A stretch of 64,000 nucleotides of DNA from Agrilutibacter niabensis (GTDB lineage Bacteria > Pseudomonadota > Gammaproteobacteria > Xanthomonadales > Xanthomonadaceae), in assembly GCF_042657165.1 (NCBI RefSeq), contig NZ_JBHSNJ010000012.1, forward strand, positions 1,550,001-1,614,000, in the 5' to 3' direction. Under the pieces are notes generated by a model. The model was not told the origin of the DNA. It worked only from the letters and a program-made list of their open reading frames with translations, and searched no databases. Positions 18,668 through 29,446 of the stretch are shown in pieces. Position 1 is the first letter of the stretch. Every line of letters begins with the position of its first letter. The translations under genes were made by a program, and so were the position numbers.

Positions 18668-20016
18668 GCGGCGACCTTCTCGACGACGGTGCCGGCGCGC
18701 TGGTCGTCGACCAGGAAGCGCTTGTTCACGATCGCGTATTCGAACTCATGCCAGAAATGGCGCAGGAAGCCCTGCACCGGCCACGCGGCGGCTTCGCCGA
18801 ACGCGCAGATGGTGTGGCCTTCGATCTGGCCCGCGGCCGCACGCAGCATCTGCAGGTCCTCCAGCGTGGCCTGCTTCTCGACGATGCGGGTCAGCATGCG
18901 GTACATCCAGCCGGTGCCCTCGCGGCACGGGGTGCACTGGCCGCAGCTTTCCTTGAAGTAGAAGCGCGCGATGCGCTGGCAGGCACGCACCATGCAGGCG
19001 GTTTCGTCCATCACGATCACGGCGCCCGAACCCAGGCCGGAACCGGCCTTCTGGATCGAGTCGTAATCCATGGTGAGTCCCATCATGGTCTCGCCTGGCA
19101 GCACCGGCATCGAGGAACCGCCGGGGATCACGGCCTTGAGCCGATGTCCGTCGCGCATGCCACCGGCCAACTGCAGCAGGTCGGCGAACGATGTACCCAG
19201 GCGGATTTCGTAGTTGCCCGGACGGGCGACGTGGCCCGACACCGAGAAGATCTTCGGGCCGCCGTTGTTCGGCTTGCCGAGGTTGAGGAACCACTCCGAA
19301 CCATTGCGGATGATGGCCGGCACCGAGGCGTAGGTCTCGGTGTTGTTGATCGTCGTCGGCTTGCCGTACAGGCCGAAGTTCGCCGGGAACGGCGGCTTGT
19401 AGCGCGGCTGGCCCTTCTTGCCTTCCAGCGACTCCATCAGCGCGGTTTCTTCGCCGCAGATGTAGGCGCCCGCGCCGAGCGCGTTGTAGATGTCGATGTC
19501 GATACCGGAGCCGAGGATGTCCTTGCCCAGCCAGCCATGCTTGTAGGCTTCGGCGAGGGCTTCCTCGATGTGCTCGAACGGCTCGTGGTGGAACTCACCG
19601 CGCAGGTAGTTGTAGGCGACGGTCGAACCGGTCGCATAGCACGCGATCGCCATGCCTTCGATCACCGCGTGCGGGTTGTAGCGCAGGATGTCGCGGTCCT
19701 TGGCCGTGCCCGGCTCGGATTCGTCCGAGTTGCACAGGATGTACTTCTGCGTGCCCGAGCCCTTGGGCATGAAGCTCCACTTCAGGCCGGTCGGGAAGCC
19801 CGCGCCGCCGCGGCCGCGCAGGCCCGACTGCTTCACCATCTCGATGACGGCCGCCGGCTCGATCTTCTCGGTGAGGATCTTGCGCAGCGCGCTGTAACCG
19901 CCGGTCTTCAGGTAGTTCTCGTACGACCACGGCTTCTCGAAGTGCAGCGTCGTGTAGACGACGTTGTGCTCCTGGGGGACAGGACCGACCGGACCGTAGA
20001 CTTCTTCGTGTGCCAT
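18664..20016 (-). CDS. nuoF: NADH-quinone oxidoreductase subunit F
   Basis: NuoF holds the NADH site, FMN and cluster N3. The 450-residue protein shows the NADH/FMN glycine-rich region GRGGAGFPTGLKW, the second glycine-rich segment GAGAYICGEETAL and the N3 motif SCGQCTPCREG. The start at ATG 20016 (MAHEEVYGPVG) lies 11 nt after the nuoE stop; a 5-codon upstream extension is less likely. Confidence 0.97.
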   Translation of the reverse strand: MAHEEVYGPVGPVPQEHNVVYTTLHFEKPWSYENYLKTGGYSALRKILTEKIEPAAVIEMVKQSGLRGRGGAGFPTGLKWSFMPKGSGTQKYILCNSDESEPGTAKDRDILRYNPHAVIEGMAIACYATGSTVAYNYLRGEFHHEPFEHIEEALAEAYKHGWLGKDILGSGIDIDIYNALGAGAYICGEETALMESLEGKKGQPRYKPPFPANFGLYGKPTTINNTETYASVPAIIRNGSEWFLNLGKPNNGGPKIFSVSGHVARPGNYEIRLGTSFADLLQLAGGMRDGHRLKAVIPGGSSMPVLPGETMMGLTMDYDSIQKAGSGLGSGAVIVMDETACMVRACQRIARFYFKESCGQCTPCREGTGWMYRMLTRIVEKQATLEDLQMLRAAAGQIEGHTICAFGEAAAWPVQGFLRHFWHEFEYAIVNKRFLVDDQRAGTVVEKVAA

Positions 20017-20027
20017 GCCGTGCGGCC

Positions 20028-20555
20028 TCACTTCAACTCGTCGAGCAGCTCGTCAACGCGCTTGGCGTCGAGCTGCTCGTGGTAATGGCCGTTGATCACC
20101 ACCACCGGCGCGCCGCAGCAGGCGGCCACGCACTCTTCCTCGCGCTTGAGGTAGATGCGGCCATCGGCGGTGGATTCGCCCAGCTTGCAGCCCAGCCTCT
20201 GCTCGGCATGCCTGACCAGGTCCTCGGCGCCGTTGAGCCAGCAGCTGATGTTGGTGCAGAAGGCGACGTTGTGGCGGCCGACCTTCTCGGTTTCGAACAT
20301 CGAATAGAACGAAGCGACCTCGTAGGCCCAGACGGGTGGCAGGTCGAGGTACTTGGCCACGGCGGCGATCAGTTCGTCGCTCAGCCACCCGCCATTCTGT
20401 TCCTGCGCGGCGTGCAGGCCCTGCAGCACCGCGGAACGCTTGCGGTCCGGCGGGAACTTGGCCAGCCAATGGTCTATGTGTGCGCGGGTCTTGTCCGACA
20501 GCACGACCATCGGGTCGACATTGCGCGCGTTTTCGAAGTTGCCAGTGGCCTTCAT
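20028..20555 (-). CDS. nuoE: NADH-quinone oxidoreductase subunit E
   Basis: NuoE is the thioredoxin-like subunit with [2Fe-2S] cluster N1a. In the 175-residue product the ligands are Cys100, Cys105, Cys142 and Cys146, with the family spacing Cx4C and Cx3C. The N-terminus has a short extension over the E. coli protein. The ATG at 20555 overlaps the nuoD TGA (ATGA). Confidence 0.96.
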   Translation of the reverse strand: MKATGNFENARNVDPMVVLSDKTRAHIDHWLAKFPPDRKRSAVLQGLHAAQEQNGGWLSDELIAAVAKYLDLPPVWAYEVASFYSMFETEKVGRHNVAFCTNISCWLNGAEDLVRHAEQRLGCKLGESTADGRIYLKREEECVAACCGAPVVVINGHYHEQLDAKRVDELLDELK

Positions 20556-21862
20556 CGATCGATCTCACCAAAAACCACGTCGTAGGTACCGATCATCGCC
20601 ACCACGTCGGCCAGCATGTGGCCCTTGACGATCGCGTCCATCGACGACAGATGCGCGAATCCAGGCGCGCGCAGCTTGCAGCGGAACGGCTTGTTGGCGC
20701 CGTCGGAAACCAGGTAGCAGCCGAACTCGCCCTTGGGCGCTTCCACCGCGGCGTAGGTTTCGCCGGCCGGCACGCAGTAGCCCTCGGAGAACAGCTTGAA
20801 GTGGTGGATGAGGGCTTCCATGTCGTCCTTCATCTCTTCGCGCTTGGGCGGCGCGACCTTGAAGTTGTCGACGATGACGGGACCCGGGTTGGCCTTCAGC
20901 CACTTCACGCACTGCTGGATGATGCGGTTGGACTGGCGCATCTCGGCGATGCGGACCAGGTAACGGTCATAGCAGTCGCCGCCGACACCGACCGGAATGT
21001 CGAAATCGACTTCGGCGTACTTGGCGTACGGCTGCTTCTTGCGCAGGTCCCAGGCGATGCCCGAGCCGCGGATCATCGGGCCGGTCATGCCCCACGCCAG
21101 CGCCTGCTCCGGCGACACCACGCCGATGCCGACGGTGCGCTGCTTCCAGATACGGTTGTCGGTCAGCAGCGTTTCGTATTCGTCGACGCGCTTGGGGAAG
21201 TCCTCGGTGAAACGCTCGAGGTAATCCAGCAGCGAACCTTCACGCCATTCGTTGAAGCGCTTGAGCTGCTGGCCCTTGCGCCATGGCGATTCCTTGTACT
21301 TCGGCATGCGCTCGGGCAGGTCGCGATAGACGCCGCCCGGGCGGTAATAAGTGGCATGCATCCGCGCGCCGGAGACCGCCTCATAGCAGTCCATCAGCTC
21401 TTCGCGCTCACGGAACGCATACAGGAACACCGCCATCGCGCCGAGATCGAGCGCGTTCGAGCCCACCCACATCAGGTGGTTCAGGATGCGTGTGATCTCG
21501 TCGAACATCGTGCGGATCCACTGCGCACGCTCCGGAGCCTCGATGCCGAGCAGCGTTTCGATCGCGCGCACGTAGGCGTGTTCGTTGCACATCATCGACA
21601 CGTAATCCAGGCGATCCATGTATCCGATCGACTGGTTGAACGGCTTGGACTCGACCAGCTTTTCGGTGCCGCGATGGAGCAGGCCGATGTGCGGATCGGC
21701 GCGCTGAACGACTTCGCCATCCATCTCCAGGATCAGGCGGAGCACGCCATGCGCTGCCGGGTGCTGCGGGCCGAAGTTCAGCGTGTAGTTGCGGATCTCG
21801 GCGTTGAGCAGGCCGGAACCGTTGGAAATCGAGGACATGCCATTGGAAGCGGGGGTGCTCAC
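20552..21862 (-). CDS. nuoD: NADH-quinone oxidoreductase subunit D
   Basis: NuoD is the 49-kDa subunit that forms the quinone site with NuoB. The 436-residue protein contains NFGPQHPAAHGVLRL and GLLHRGTEKL, and C-terminal VVAMIGTYDVVFGEIDR. It is a separate gene from nuoC, unlike the fused E. coli nuoCD. Translation probably starts at GTG (21862-21860), which overlaps the nuoC TGA (GTGA); an ATG at codon 9 is an alternative. Confidence 0.96.
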   Translation of the reverse strand: MSTPASNGMSSISNGSGLLNAEIRNYTLNFGPQHPAAHGVLRLILEMDGEVVQRADPHIGLLHRGTEKLVESKPFNQSIGYMDRLDYVSMMCNEHAYVRAIETLLGIEAPERAQWIRTMFDEITRILNHLMWVGSNALDLGAMAVFLYAFREREELMDCYEAVSGARMHATYYRPGGVYRDLPERMPKYKESPWRKGQQLKRFNEWREGSLLDYLERFTEDFPKRVDEYETLLTDNRIWKQRTVGIGVVSPEQALAWGMTGPMIRGSGIAWDLRKKQPYAKYAEVDFDIPVGVGGDCYDRYLVRIAEMRQSNRIIQQCVKWLKANPGPVIVDNFKVAPPKREEMKDDMEALIHHFKLFSEGYCVPAGETYAAVEAPKGEFGCYLVSDGANKPFRCKLRAPGFAHLSSMDAIVKGHMLADVVAMIGTYDVVFGEIDR

Positions 21863-22584
21863 TTCTTCACCTCGGCCTTCTGCGCGGCTTCGCCAGAGGC
21901 GGTTTCATAGCGCGCATCGTCACGGATCACGCGCGGCACCAGTACACGCGGCTCGATCGAGACGGGTTCGTAGACCACGCGCTTCTTCTCGGCGTCGTAA
22001 CGCACTTCGACATTGCCGATCAGCGGGAAATCCTTGCGGAACGGATGACCGACAAACCCGTAGTCGGTGAGGATCCGGCGCAGGTCCGGATGTCCCTCGA
22101 ACACGATGCCGTAGAGGTCGAACGCTTCGCGCTCGAACCAGTTCGTTCCCGGCCACACCGACGTCAGCGAAGCGACCACCGGCAGGTCGTCGTTCTCGGC
22201 AAACGTGCGCAGGCGCACGCGCTGGTTGTGCTGGTAGGACAGGAGGTGCGCGACGGCGGCAAAGCGGCGCTCCGGGGAGTTCGCGGCGCCGTTCGGCACC
22301 TCGCCCCAGGCGAAGCGGCCTGCGCTCTTGCCTTCCACGCCACGGGAGAAACCTTCGGAGGACACATCGGTGTCCCATTCGTCGCTGCCGTAGCTCAGGT
22401 AATCGACGCCGCTCACGTCCACGCATTGTTCGAAACCGAACTCGTCGCGGAGCGCCTGCGCGGCGCCCAGCCACTCGCCGGCGGAAACGTCGATCGTCAC
22501 TTCGCCGCGCGGCTGCGCGACGGCAATGAGCGCTTCGGCGAAACGGGCCTGCAGGCGCGCGGTGAAATCAGCGGTGTTGGCCAT
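21859..22584 (-). CDS. nuoC: NADH-quinone oxidoreductase subunit C
   Basis: NuoC is the 30-kDa subunit of the peripheral arm. The 241-residue product contains WFEREAFDLYGIVFEGHPDL, the family signature, and LLSYQHNQRVRL. The ATG at 22584 (MANTADFTARL) follows the nuoB stop directly; 60 upstream in-frame codons overlap nuoB and are rejected. A Ser/Gly-rich insertion of about 35 residues precedes the signature region. Confidence 0.96.
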   Translation of the reverse strand: MANTADFTARLQARFAEALIAVAQPRGEVTIDVSAGEWLGAAQALRDEFGFEQCVDVSGVDYLSYGSDEWDTDVSSEGFSRGVEGKSAGRFAWGEVPNGAANSPERRFAAVAHLLSYQHNQRVRLRTFAENDDLPVVASLTSVWPGTNWFEREAFDLYGIVFEGHPDLRRILTDYGFVGHPFRKDFPLIGNVEVRYDAEKKRVVYEPVSIEPRVLVPRVIRDDARYETASGEAAQKAEVKK

Positions 22585-22585
22585 G

Positions 22586-23148
<563 letters not shown>

Positions 23149-23158
<10 letters not shown>

Positions 23159-23505
23159 TCGAGCGCGCCCTTCTTCCACACGTAGACAAAGCCGATGACG
23201 AGCAGCGCGAGGAACACGCCCATCTCGATCAGGCCGAACACCCCGAGATCACGGAACACCAGCGCCCAGGGAAAGACGAAGGCGATTTCCAGGTCGAAGA
23301 CGATGAAGAGAATGGCGATGAGGTAGTAGCGCACGTCGAACTGCATGCGCGCGTCCTCGAAGGCAGCGAAGCCGCATTCATAGGGCGAGAGCTTCTCGAC
23401 GGAGGGGCGCTGGGGGCCTAGCAGACGGCCCACTACCAGCAAGGCGACGCCGATGCCGCCGGCGACGATCAGGAACAGCAGGGTCGGCAGGTATTCGGCC
23501 AGCAC
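23149..23505 (-). CDS. nuoA: NADH-quinone oxidoreductase subunit A
   Basis: NuoA is a three-helix membrane subunit near the quinone site. The 118-residue product has YECGFAAFEDARMQFDVRYY, the conserved loop of the family. Translation starts at GTG (23505-23503, MLAEYLPTLL). It is the first gene of the nuo operon. Only about 72 nt separate it from the terminator of the upstream tRNA-Leu, so the operon promoter should lie in 23506-23577; I found no clear consensus pair there. Confidence 0.96.
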
Positions 23506-23577
23506 TCGCGTTCTCTCGGCTATGCCGCGTCGCCGCGGCGTTGGCTCGGCATCTTCGTGCCGCTTTGGCTTTCGCTG

Positions 23578-23603
23578 AAAAGCCCGCGGGGGAACCCGCG
23601 AGC
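23578..23603 (-). terminator. Terminator of tRNA-Leu
   Basis: A 9-bp stem with one mismatch (23582-23590 with 23595-23603, loop GGAA) is followed on the minus strand by TTTTC. It begins 9 nt after the CCA end of the tRNA-Leu gene and insulates the tRNA from the nuo operon. Confidence 0.75.
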
Positions 23604-23611
23604 CTAAGATT

Positions 23612-23696
23612 TGGTGCCCAAGGGGGGACTCGAACCCCCACGACCTAAGTCGCTACCACCTCAAGGTAGTGCGTCTACCAATTCCGCCACCTGGGC
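23612..23696 (-). tRNA. leuU: tRNA-Leu (GAG)
   Basis: This is an 85-nt class II tRNA gene with encoded CCA. The anticodon stem CTACC/GGTAG holds the loop TTGAGGT, giving anticodon GAG, which reads CUC/CUU leucine codons. The acceptor GCCCAGG pairs with CTTGGGC (one G-T). It lies just downstream of secG, the same relationship as leuU in E. coli. Confidence 0.95.
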
Positions 23697-23853
23697 TAAA
23701 CATGTTTTTGAAGCTGGTTTTGGCCATCCCGGCCGCGCCCCCGTGCATGAAGACCGGGTTTGCTTCCAGCCATCGCCGAAAATTCGGCGCTGACCGGCCC
23801 CCGGCTATCCGTGCCGGGCTGGAAAGATGCTAATGGTACCGCGTTTGCGCCTA

Positions 23854-24321
23854 TTAACCGCCAGAGGCAGGCTGAGTCGGCGCCGGTTGCTGCGGGGTCG
23901 GCTCGGCGTTTGCCGGGGCCGTGGAGTTCGCGGGAGCGGCCGGAACCGTGGTCGCCGGCGCGGTCGAAGCCGGGGCGGACGGAACCGTGACCGGTGCCGA
24001 CGGCACCGCCGCATTACCCGCAGCAGGCGCTGCCGGCACTTCCGCCATCAGCCCCTTCTGGGGAGCCGCGGCCGTGGCGCCCACGGCGTTGCTGTGGGTC
24101 GCATTCCAGGCCATGAACAGGCTGATGACGAAGAACGCAATGGCCAGCCACTTGGTCGACTTCGACAGGAAGTTCGACGCACCACGCGAACCGAACACCG
24201 TGCCCGACGCGCCGGCGCCGAAGCCCGAGCCCGCCTGCGCACCCGCGCCGCGCTGCATGAGGATCAGCGCGATCATGGCGATCGCGATCAGCACATAGAT
24301 GACGTTGAGGAACAACAGCAT
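23854..24321 (-). CDS. secG: Protein-export membrane protein SecG
   Basis: SecG is a two-helix subunit of the SecYEG translocon. The 155-residue protein has helices at about 2-20 and 55-72 separated by the family region RGAGAQAGSGFGAGASGTVFG. It continues into a cytoplasmic or periplasmic tail of about 80 residues made mainly of Ala, Pro and Thr, longer than in E. coli (110 residues) but common in this family. The gene lies between tpiA and tRNA-Leu. The 157 nt downstream to the tRNA hold no gene. Confidence 0.95.
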   Translation of the reverse strand: MLLFLNVIYVLIAIAMIALILMQRGAGAQAGSGFGAGASGTVFGSRGASNFLSKSTKWLAIAFFVISLFMAWNATHSNAVGATAAAPQKGLMAEVPAAPAAGNAAVPSAPVTVPSAPASTAPATTVPAAPANSTAPANAEPTPQQPAPTQPASGG

Positions 24322-24342
24322 CGTCGGAAAACTCTGAAAGGG

Positions 24343-25089
24343 TTATGCCGCTGCGGCGACAATGGCATTGAAATCGACGGCGACCAGCGAGGCCCCGCCA
24401 ACCAGGCCGCCATCGACGTCCGGCTGCGAAAACAGCGCGGCGGCATTGTCGGCCTTCACGCTACCGCCGTACAGGATCGGTAGCGAGCCAGAGATTCTAG
24501 CATCGTATTGCGCAATTTCGCCACGGATGAATGCGTGGACGGCCTGTGCCTGCTCCGGCGTGGCGGTCCGGCCCGTTCCGATCGCCCAGACCGGCTCGTA
24601 GGCGATGATCGCGCCTTGCAGCGCGGCTGCGCCCCGCTCCAGGACCGGAGCCAGCTGTTCCTGCAGGCGCCACTCGGTCTGTCCATTCTCGCGCTCGCTC
24701 AGGGTTTCGCCGATGCACAGGACCGGCACCAGGCCGGCCGCCTTGGCGGCGAAGAACTTGCGGGCGACCAGCTCGCTGCTTTCGTGGTGGTACTGGCGAC
24801 GCTCGGAATGACCAACCAGACCGTATCGCGTGCCGACATCGACCAGCATCGCTGCCGAGACTTCGCCGGTATAGGCGCCCTTTTCGTTCGCACTCACGTC
24901 CTGCGCGCCGAACTGCAGGCCGCGCTTCTCGTACTGCCAGATCAGTTCGCCCAGGTACGGCAGCGGCGGCAGGATGATCCGCTCCACGCCCTCGGGCGCG
25001 TCAACGGCGGCCACGGCATCGAGCAGGTCGCGGGCGAACTTGCGGTCGCCATGCAGCTTCCAGTTTCCGGCAACGATCTTGCGGCGCAT
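24343..25089 (-). CDS. tpiA: Triosephosphate isomerase
   Basis: TpiA interconverts dihydroxyacetone phosphate and glyceraldehyde 3-phosphate in glycolysis. The 248-residue protein shows Asn9/Lys11 (AGNWKLHG), the catalytic His94 (GHSERR) and Glu165 in AYEPVWAIGTG, the family signature. The ATG at 25089 is preferred to one four codons upstream because MRRKIVAGNWK matches the family. secG begins 21 nt after its stop. Confidence 0.97.
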   Translation of the reverse strand: MRRKIVAGNWKLHGDRKFARDLLDAVAAVDAPEGVERIILPPLPYLGELIWQYEKRGLQFGAQDVSANEKGAYTGEVSAAMLVDVGTRYGLVGHSERRQYHHESSELVARKFFAAKAAGLVPVLCIGETLSERENGQTEWRLQEQLAPVLERGAAALQGAIIAYEPVWAIGTGRTATPEQAQAVHAFIRGEIAQYDARISGSLPILYGGSVKADNAAALFSQPDVDGGLVGGASLVAVDFNAIVAAAA

Positions 25090-25116
25090 CGGGAATTCCA
25101 TGAATGCGGGGCGCGC

Positions 25117-25147
25117 AGTTTAACGCAGCGCCAACGCGGGTTTTGAA
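25117..25147 (-). promoter_or_regulatory. Possible promoter ahead of tpiA
   Basis: On the minus strand TTCAAA (25147-25142) and TAAACT (25122-25117) are separated by 19 nt, each a 4/6 match to sigma-70 elements. The position, 28 nt before the tpiA ATG, is suitable. The rest of the 123-nt gap to the oxygenase gene shows nothing. Confidence 0.3.
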
Positions 25148-25212
25148 CGCATCGATTACATCGGCCATTCCCGCCAGGTCCGGCACGGCGAAGATCGGCA
25201 CGGGCTCGCGGT

Positions 25213-26166
25213 TTATTTCAGCTTGATCTCGGCCAGACGCTCTTCGAGATAGCCATGCGCCGTAATCGGCTCCGGGTAACGGCTCGGGTTGTCGGGCGTA
25301 ATGCACGAAGGCAGTACGTCGATCAGGAAATCCGGATTGGGGTGCAGGAAGAACGGTGTCGAATAGCGCGGCTTGCGCGCCTTTTCCCCGGGCGGATTCA
25401 CCACCCGGTGCGTGGTCGACGGGTACACGTGGTTCGTGAGGCGCTGCAGCATGTCGCCGATGTTGACCACGATGGTGTCGGCGTCGGCCGTGAACGACAC
25501 CCAGTCGCCCTTGCGCGACCTGACTTCCAGCCCCTCCGAACTCGCCCCCACCAGCAACGTGATCAGGTTGATGTCCTCGTGGGCGCCCGCGCGCACGTTC
25601 GGGATGTCGTCGGTCGTGATCGGCGGGTAATGGATCGGACGCAGGATCGAATTGCCGAAGTCGGTCTTGTCGGCGAAGTAGTTCTCCGGCAGGCCGATGT
25701 GCAGTGCCAGCGCGCTGAGTACGCGCGAACCGAGCTGATCCAACGCTTGGTACAGGCCATACGCGAACTGGTGGAATTCCGGAATCTCCTCCGGCCACAG
25801 GTTCGCCGGCATCACGTCGGCGTACTTGGAGTCGCGAGGAATCTCGCGTCCTACATGCCAGAACTCCTTGAGGTCGAAGTACTTGGAGTCCTTCGCCGTC
25901 TCGATGCCGAACGGTGTGTAACCGCGTGCGCCGCCGCCGCCAGGAACGTGGTACTTGCGCTTCACGTCTTCCGGCAGCGCGAAGAAGCGCTTGAAGACAT
26001 CGTAGGAACCATCGATCAGCTCCTGCGCGATGCCATGGTTGCGGATTCCGGCGAAACCCCATTCGCGGTAGGCCGCGCCAAGTTCTTCGACGAAGGCCTC
26101 GCGGTCGCCGCTACCGGACGGCTCGGTGAAACGGCGGATGTCGAGGGTCGGGATCTGCGACGCCAT
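25213..26166 (-). CDS. Isopenicillin N synthase-like 2-oxoglutarate/Fe(II) oxygenase
   Basis: The 317-residue protein belongs to the non-haem iron oxygenase superfamily with an N-terminal DIOX_N domain (about 4-120) and a C-terminal jelly-roll (about 170-290). The facial triad is complete: His196 and Asp198 (HEDIN) and His253 (TTHRV), with Arg268 and Ser270 (RYS) to bind the co-substrate carboxylate. This suggests 2-oxoglutarate dependence or an IPNS-type reaction; the substrate is unknown. It starts at ATG 26166 and lies 29 nt downstream of glmM and ahead of tpiA, so it may be co-transcribed with core genes. Ethylene-forming-type and gibberellin-oxidase-like homologues exist in this family. 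The specific function cannot be assigned. Confidence 0.88.
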   Translation of the reverse strand: MASQIPTLDIRRFTEPSGSGDREAFVEELGAAYREWGFAGIRNHGIAQELIDGSYDVFKRFFALPEDVKRKYHVPGGGGARGYTPFGIETAKDSKYFDLKEFWHVGREIPRDSKYADVMPANLWPEEIPEFHQFAYGLYQALDQLGSRVLSALALHIGLPENYFADKTDFGNSILRPIHYPPITTDDIPNVRAGAHEDINLITLLVGASSEGLEVRSRKGDWVSFTADADTIVVNIGDMLQRLTNHVYPSTTHRVVNPPGEKARKPRYSTPFFLHPNPDFLIDVLPSCITPDNPSRYPEPITAHGYLEERLAEIKLK

Positions 26167-26195
26167 GGCCTTGCTCTCTGAAGGTTCTTGCTTGC

Positions 26196-27553
26196 TTATT
26201 GCGCGGCGCTGCGGACGGCTTCCGCCAGCGTGGCCAGCGTGGCCTGCATCAGCGTCTCGTCGTCGGCTTCGACCGTCACGCGCACGACGGGTTCGGTTCC
26301 CGACGGGCGCAGGAAGGCACGGCCACGCCCGGCAACCGCAGCCTGCGCACTGGCCAGCGCTGCCTGCACTGAAGGCGCGTCGGCCGGCTTGGTCGCACCA
26401 ACCGCGTAACGAACGTTGACGGTCCGCTGCGGGACGCGGTCGAGGCCCTGCAGCGCCTCGCGCAGCGAGATGCCGCGGCGGCGCAGCACTTCCAGCACCT
26501 GCAGCGCGCTGACGATGCCATCGCCGGTACCACTGCGATCCAGGCACAGCATGTGCCCCGATGCCTCGCCGCCCAGCACGCCGCCATTCGCCACCAGTTG
26601 CTGGTGCACGTAACGGTCGCCGACCTTTGCGCGGATGAAGCCGATGCCGTCGCGCTCGAGCGCGCGCTCCAGGCCATAGTTGGTCATCAGCGTACCCACG
26701 ACAGGGCCAGCCAGGCGGCCGCTCTGCCTCCAGTCGCGGGCCAGCACGTACAGCAGGTCGTCGCCGTCGCGGACGACGCCGTCGCCGTCGACGAAGACGA
26801 CACGATCGCCGTCACCGTCAAAGGCGATGCCGATGTCGGCGCCCGTGGCGCGAACGCGCTCGCCCAGGTGCTCGGGATGGGTCGAGCCCACGCCGTCGTT
26901 GATGTTCAGGCCATTGGGCTCGACGCCGATCGCATCGACGCGCGCACCGAGCTCGCGAAGCACCAGCGGGCCGAGCTGGTAAGTCGCGCCGTTGGCGCAA
27001 TCCATGGCGATGCGCATGCCGCCCAGGTCGAAGCCCTTGGGCACCGAGCTCTTGCAGTGCTCGATGTAGCGCCCCAGCGCGTCACGCGTGCGTACGGCCT
27101 TCCCGAGTTGCTCGGACGGCACTGTCCGGAACGGTTCTTCCAGCGCGGCTTCGATCGCCAGTTCGGTGGCGTCGTCGAGCTTCTCGCCCTCGGCGGAGAA
27201 GAACTTGATGCCGTTGTCGTAGTGCGGATTGTGCGAAGCGGAGATCACGATGCCGCCATCGGCGCGCATCGAATGGGTGAGGTGGGCGACCGCCGGAGTG
27301 GGCATGGGGCCCATCAGCTGCACATCGACGCCCGCGGCCACCAGGCCGGCTTCCAGCGCGGCTTCGAACATGTAGTTGGAGATCCGCGTGTCCTTGCCGA
27401 TGATCACCTGCGGATTGCGCCAGTCGCGGCGGCCCTCATAGGCCTTGGTCAGGGCATGGCCGTAGGCATTGCCCAGGCGCAGGACGAAATCCGCCGAGAT
27501 CGCTCCTTCGCCGACGCGCCCACGGATGCCGTCGGTACCGAAGTACGCGCGGC

Positions 27554-27557
<4 letters not shown>
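26196..27557 (-). CDS. glmM: Phosphoglucosamine mutase
   Basis: GlmM converts glucosamine 6-phosphate to glucosamine 1-phosphate for UDP-GlcNAc and cell-wall synthesis. The 453-residue protein has the phosphoserine loop ISASHNPHYDNG with Ser108, the Mg site DGDGDR, the sugar-binding GEASGH and the phosphate-binding RPSGTEP. The start is TTG (27557-27555), overlapping the accD TGA as TTGA, with GAGG upstream; no ATG fits. This indicates coupled translation with accD. Confidence 0.96.
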
Positions 27558-28444
<887 letters not shown>

Positions 28445-28588
28445 GCGTTGCGTGTTCCCCTGTTCAGGCACTGAATGGCGAACGCACAGTTTACCGCGAG
28501 CCGGGTCCCGCCCGCTTGGAGCCGGTTTCCGTGGCGAACGTCGCGAACTTCGCGAAACTCACAGCATGCAGGCAAGCCCGAAGCCGCC

Positions 28589-29395
28589 CTAAGCGTCCAG
28601 CGCCGCCCGCAGTGGCCGCAGGAATGCCGTTGCCGCCGCAGCCGGATCGCCGGCCCCGTCGAGCGCCGCAACCAGGGCGCTGCCCACCACCACGCCATCG
28701 GCCTCATGCGCCATCGCTGCCGCGGAAGCGGCGTCCTTGATGCCGAAACCCGCGGCCACCGGGACCTTGCTGTGGGCGCGGATGGCATGCAGGCGCCCCG
28801 TCGCGGCAACGGTATCGAGGCGGTCGGCGCCGGTGACGCCGGCGAAACTGACGTAGTAGAGGTAGCCAGCGGCCTGCTCGCACAGCAGCGCCAGGCGTTC
28901 GTCGCTGGTGGTCGGCGACGCGAGCAGGATCAGGTGCAGGGGCGGCGGGGCAAGGCCGTGCGCGGCAAAGGCGGTGCGGAACTCGCCTGCCTCTTCCGGC
29001 GGCAGGTCGACCAGCAGCACGCCATCGACGCCAGCGCGGGCGGCCTCCTCGGCGAAACGCCCGGGGCCGCGGATTTCGATGGGATTGAGATAGCCCATCA
29101 GGACGACCGGCGTATCGGCGTCGCGTTCGCGGAAGCTCCGCACGCAATCCAGTACGTAGCCCAGGCCTGCGCCCCGGGCCAGCGCGCGCTCGGAACTGCG
29201 CTGGATGGTCGGGCCATCGGCCATCGGGTCGGAGAAGGGCACGCCCAGCTCGATGACGTCGGCACCGGCCTCGGCGAGCGCATGCATCACCGGCACGGTG
29301 GCCTCGAGGGAGGGATCGCCAGCGGTGATGAAGGGAACCAATGCCTTGCGGCCCTGCGCCTTGAGCTGGTCGAAACGGATGTCGATGCGATTCAT
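28589..29395 (-). CDS. trpA: Tryptophan synthase alpha chain
   Basis: TrpA cleaves indole-3-glycerol phosphate and passes indole to TrpB. The 268-residue protein has Glu49 and Asp60 (ELGVPFSDPMADGP) at exactly the catalytic positions of the enteric enzyme. It follows trpB after 51 nt. The 144-nt gap to accD holds no gene. Confidence 0.97.
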   Translation of the reverse strand: MNRIDIRFDQLKAQGRKALVPFITAGDPSLEATVPVMHALAEAGADVIELGVPFSDPMADGPTIQRSSERALARGAGLGYVLDCVRSFRERDADTPVVLMGYLNPIEIRGPGRFAEEAARAGVDGVLLVDLPPEEAGEFRTAFAAHGLAPPPLHLILLASPTTSDERLALLCEQAAGYLYYVSFAGVTGADRLDTVAATGRLHAIRAHSKVPVAAGFGIKDAASAAAMAHEADGVVVGSALVAALDGAGDPAAAATAFLRPLRAALDA

Positions 29396-29446
29396 CGGTC
29401 TTCTTGAGTGGATTCAGCCCGCCCGGCGAACGGGGATGCGAGGGAA

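Noticed and set aside
16472..18961. 829-codon plus-strand open frame
   Set aside because: It lies antisense to nuoG and nuoF, which have all expected cluster motifs.
25001..25212. Open reading extension downstream of the oxygenase gene
   Set aside because: The minus-strand frame through 25090-25212 reads some plausible residues but has no start of its own and overlaps tpiA out of frame.
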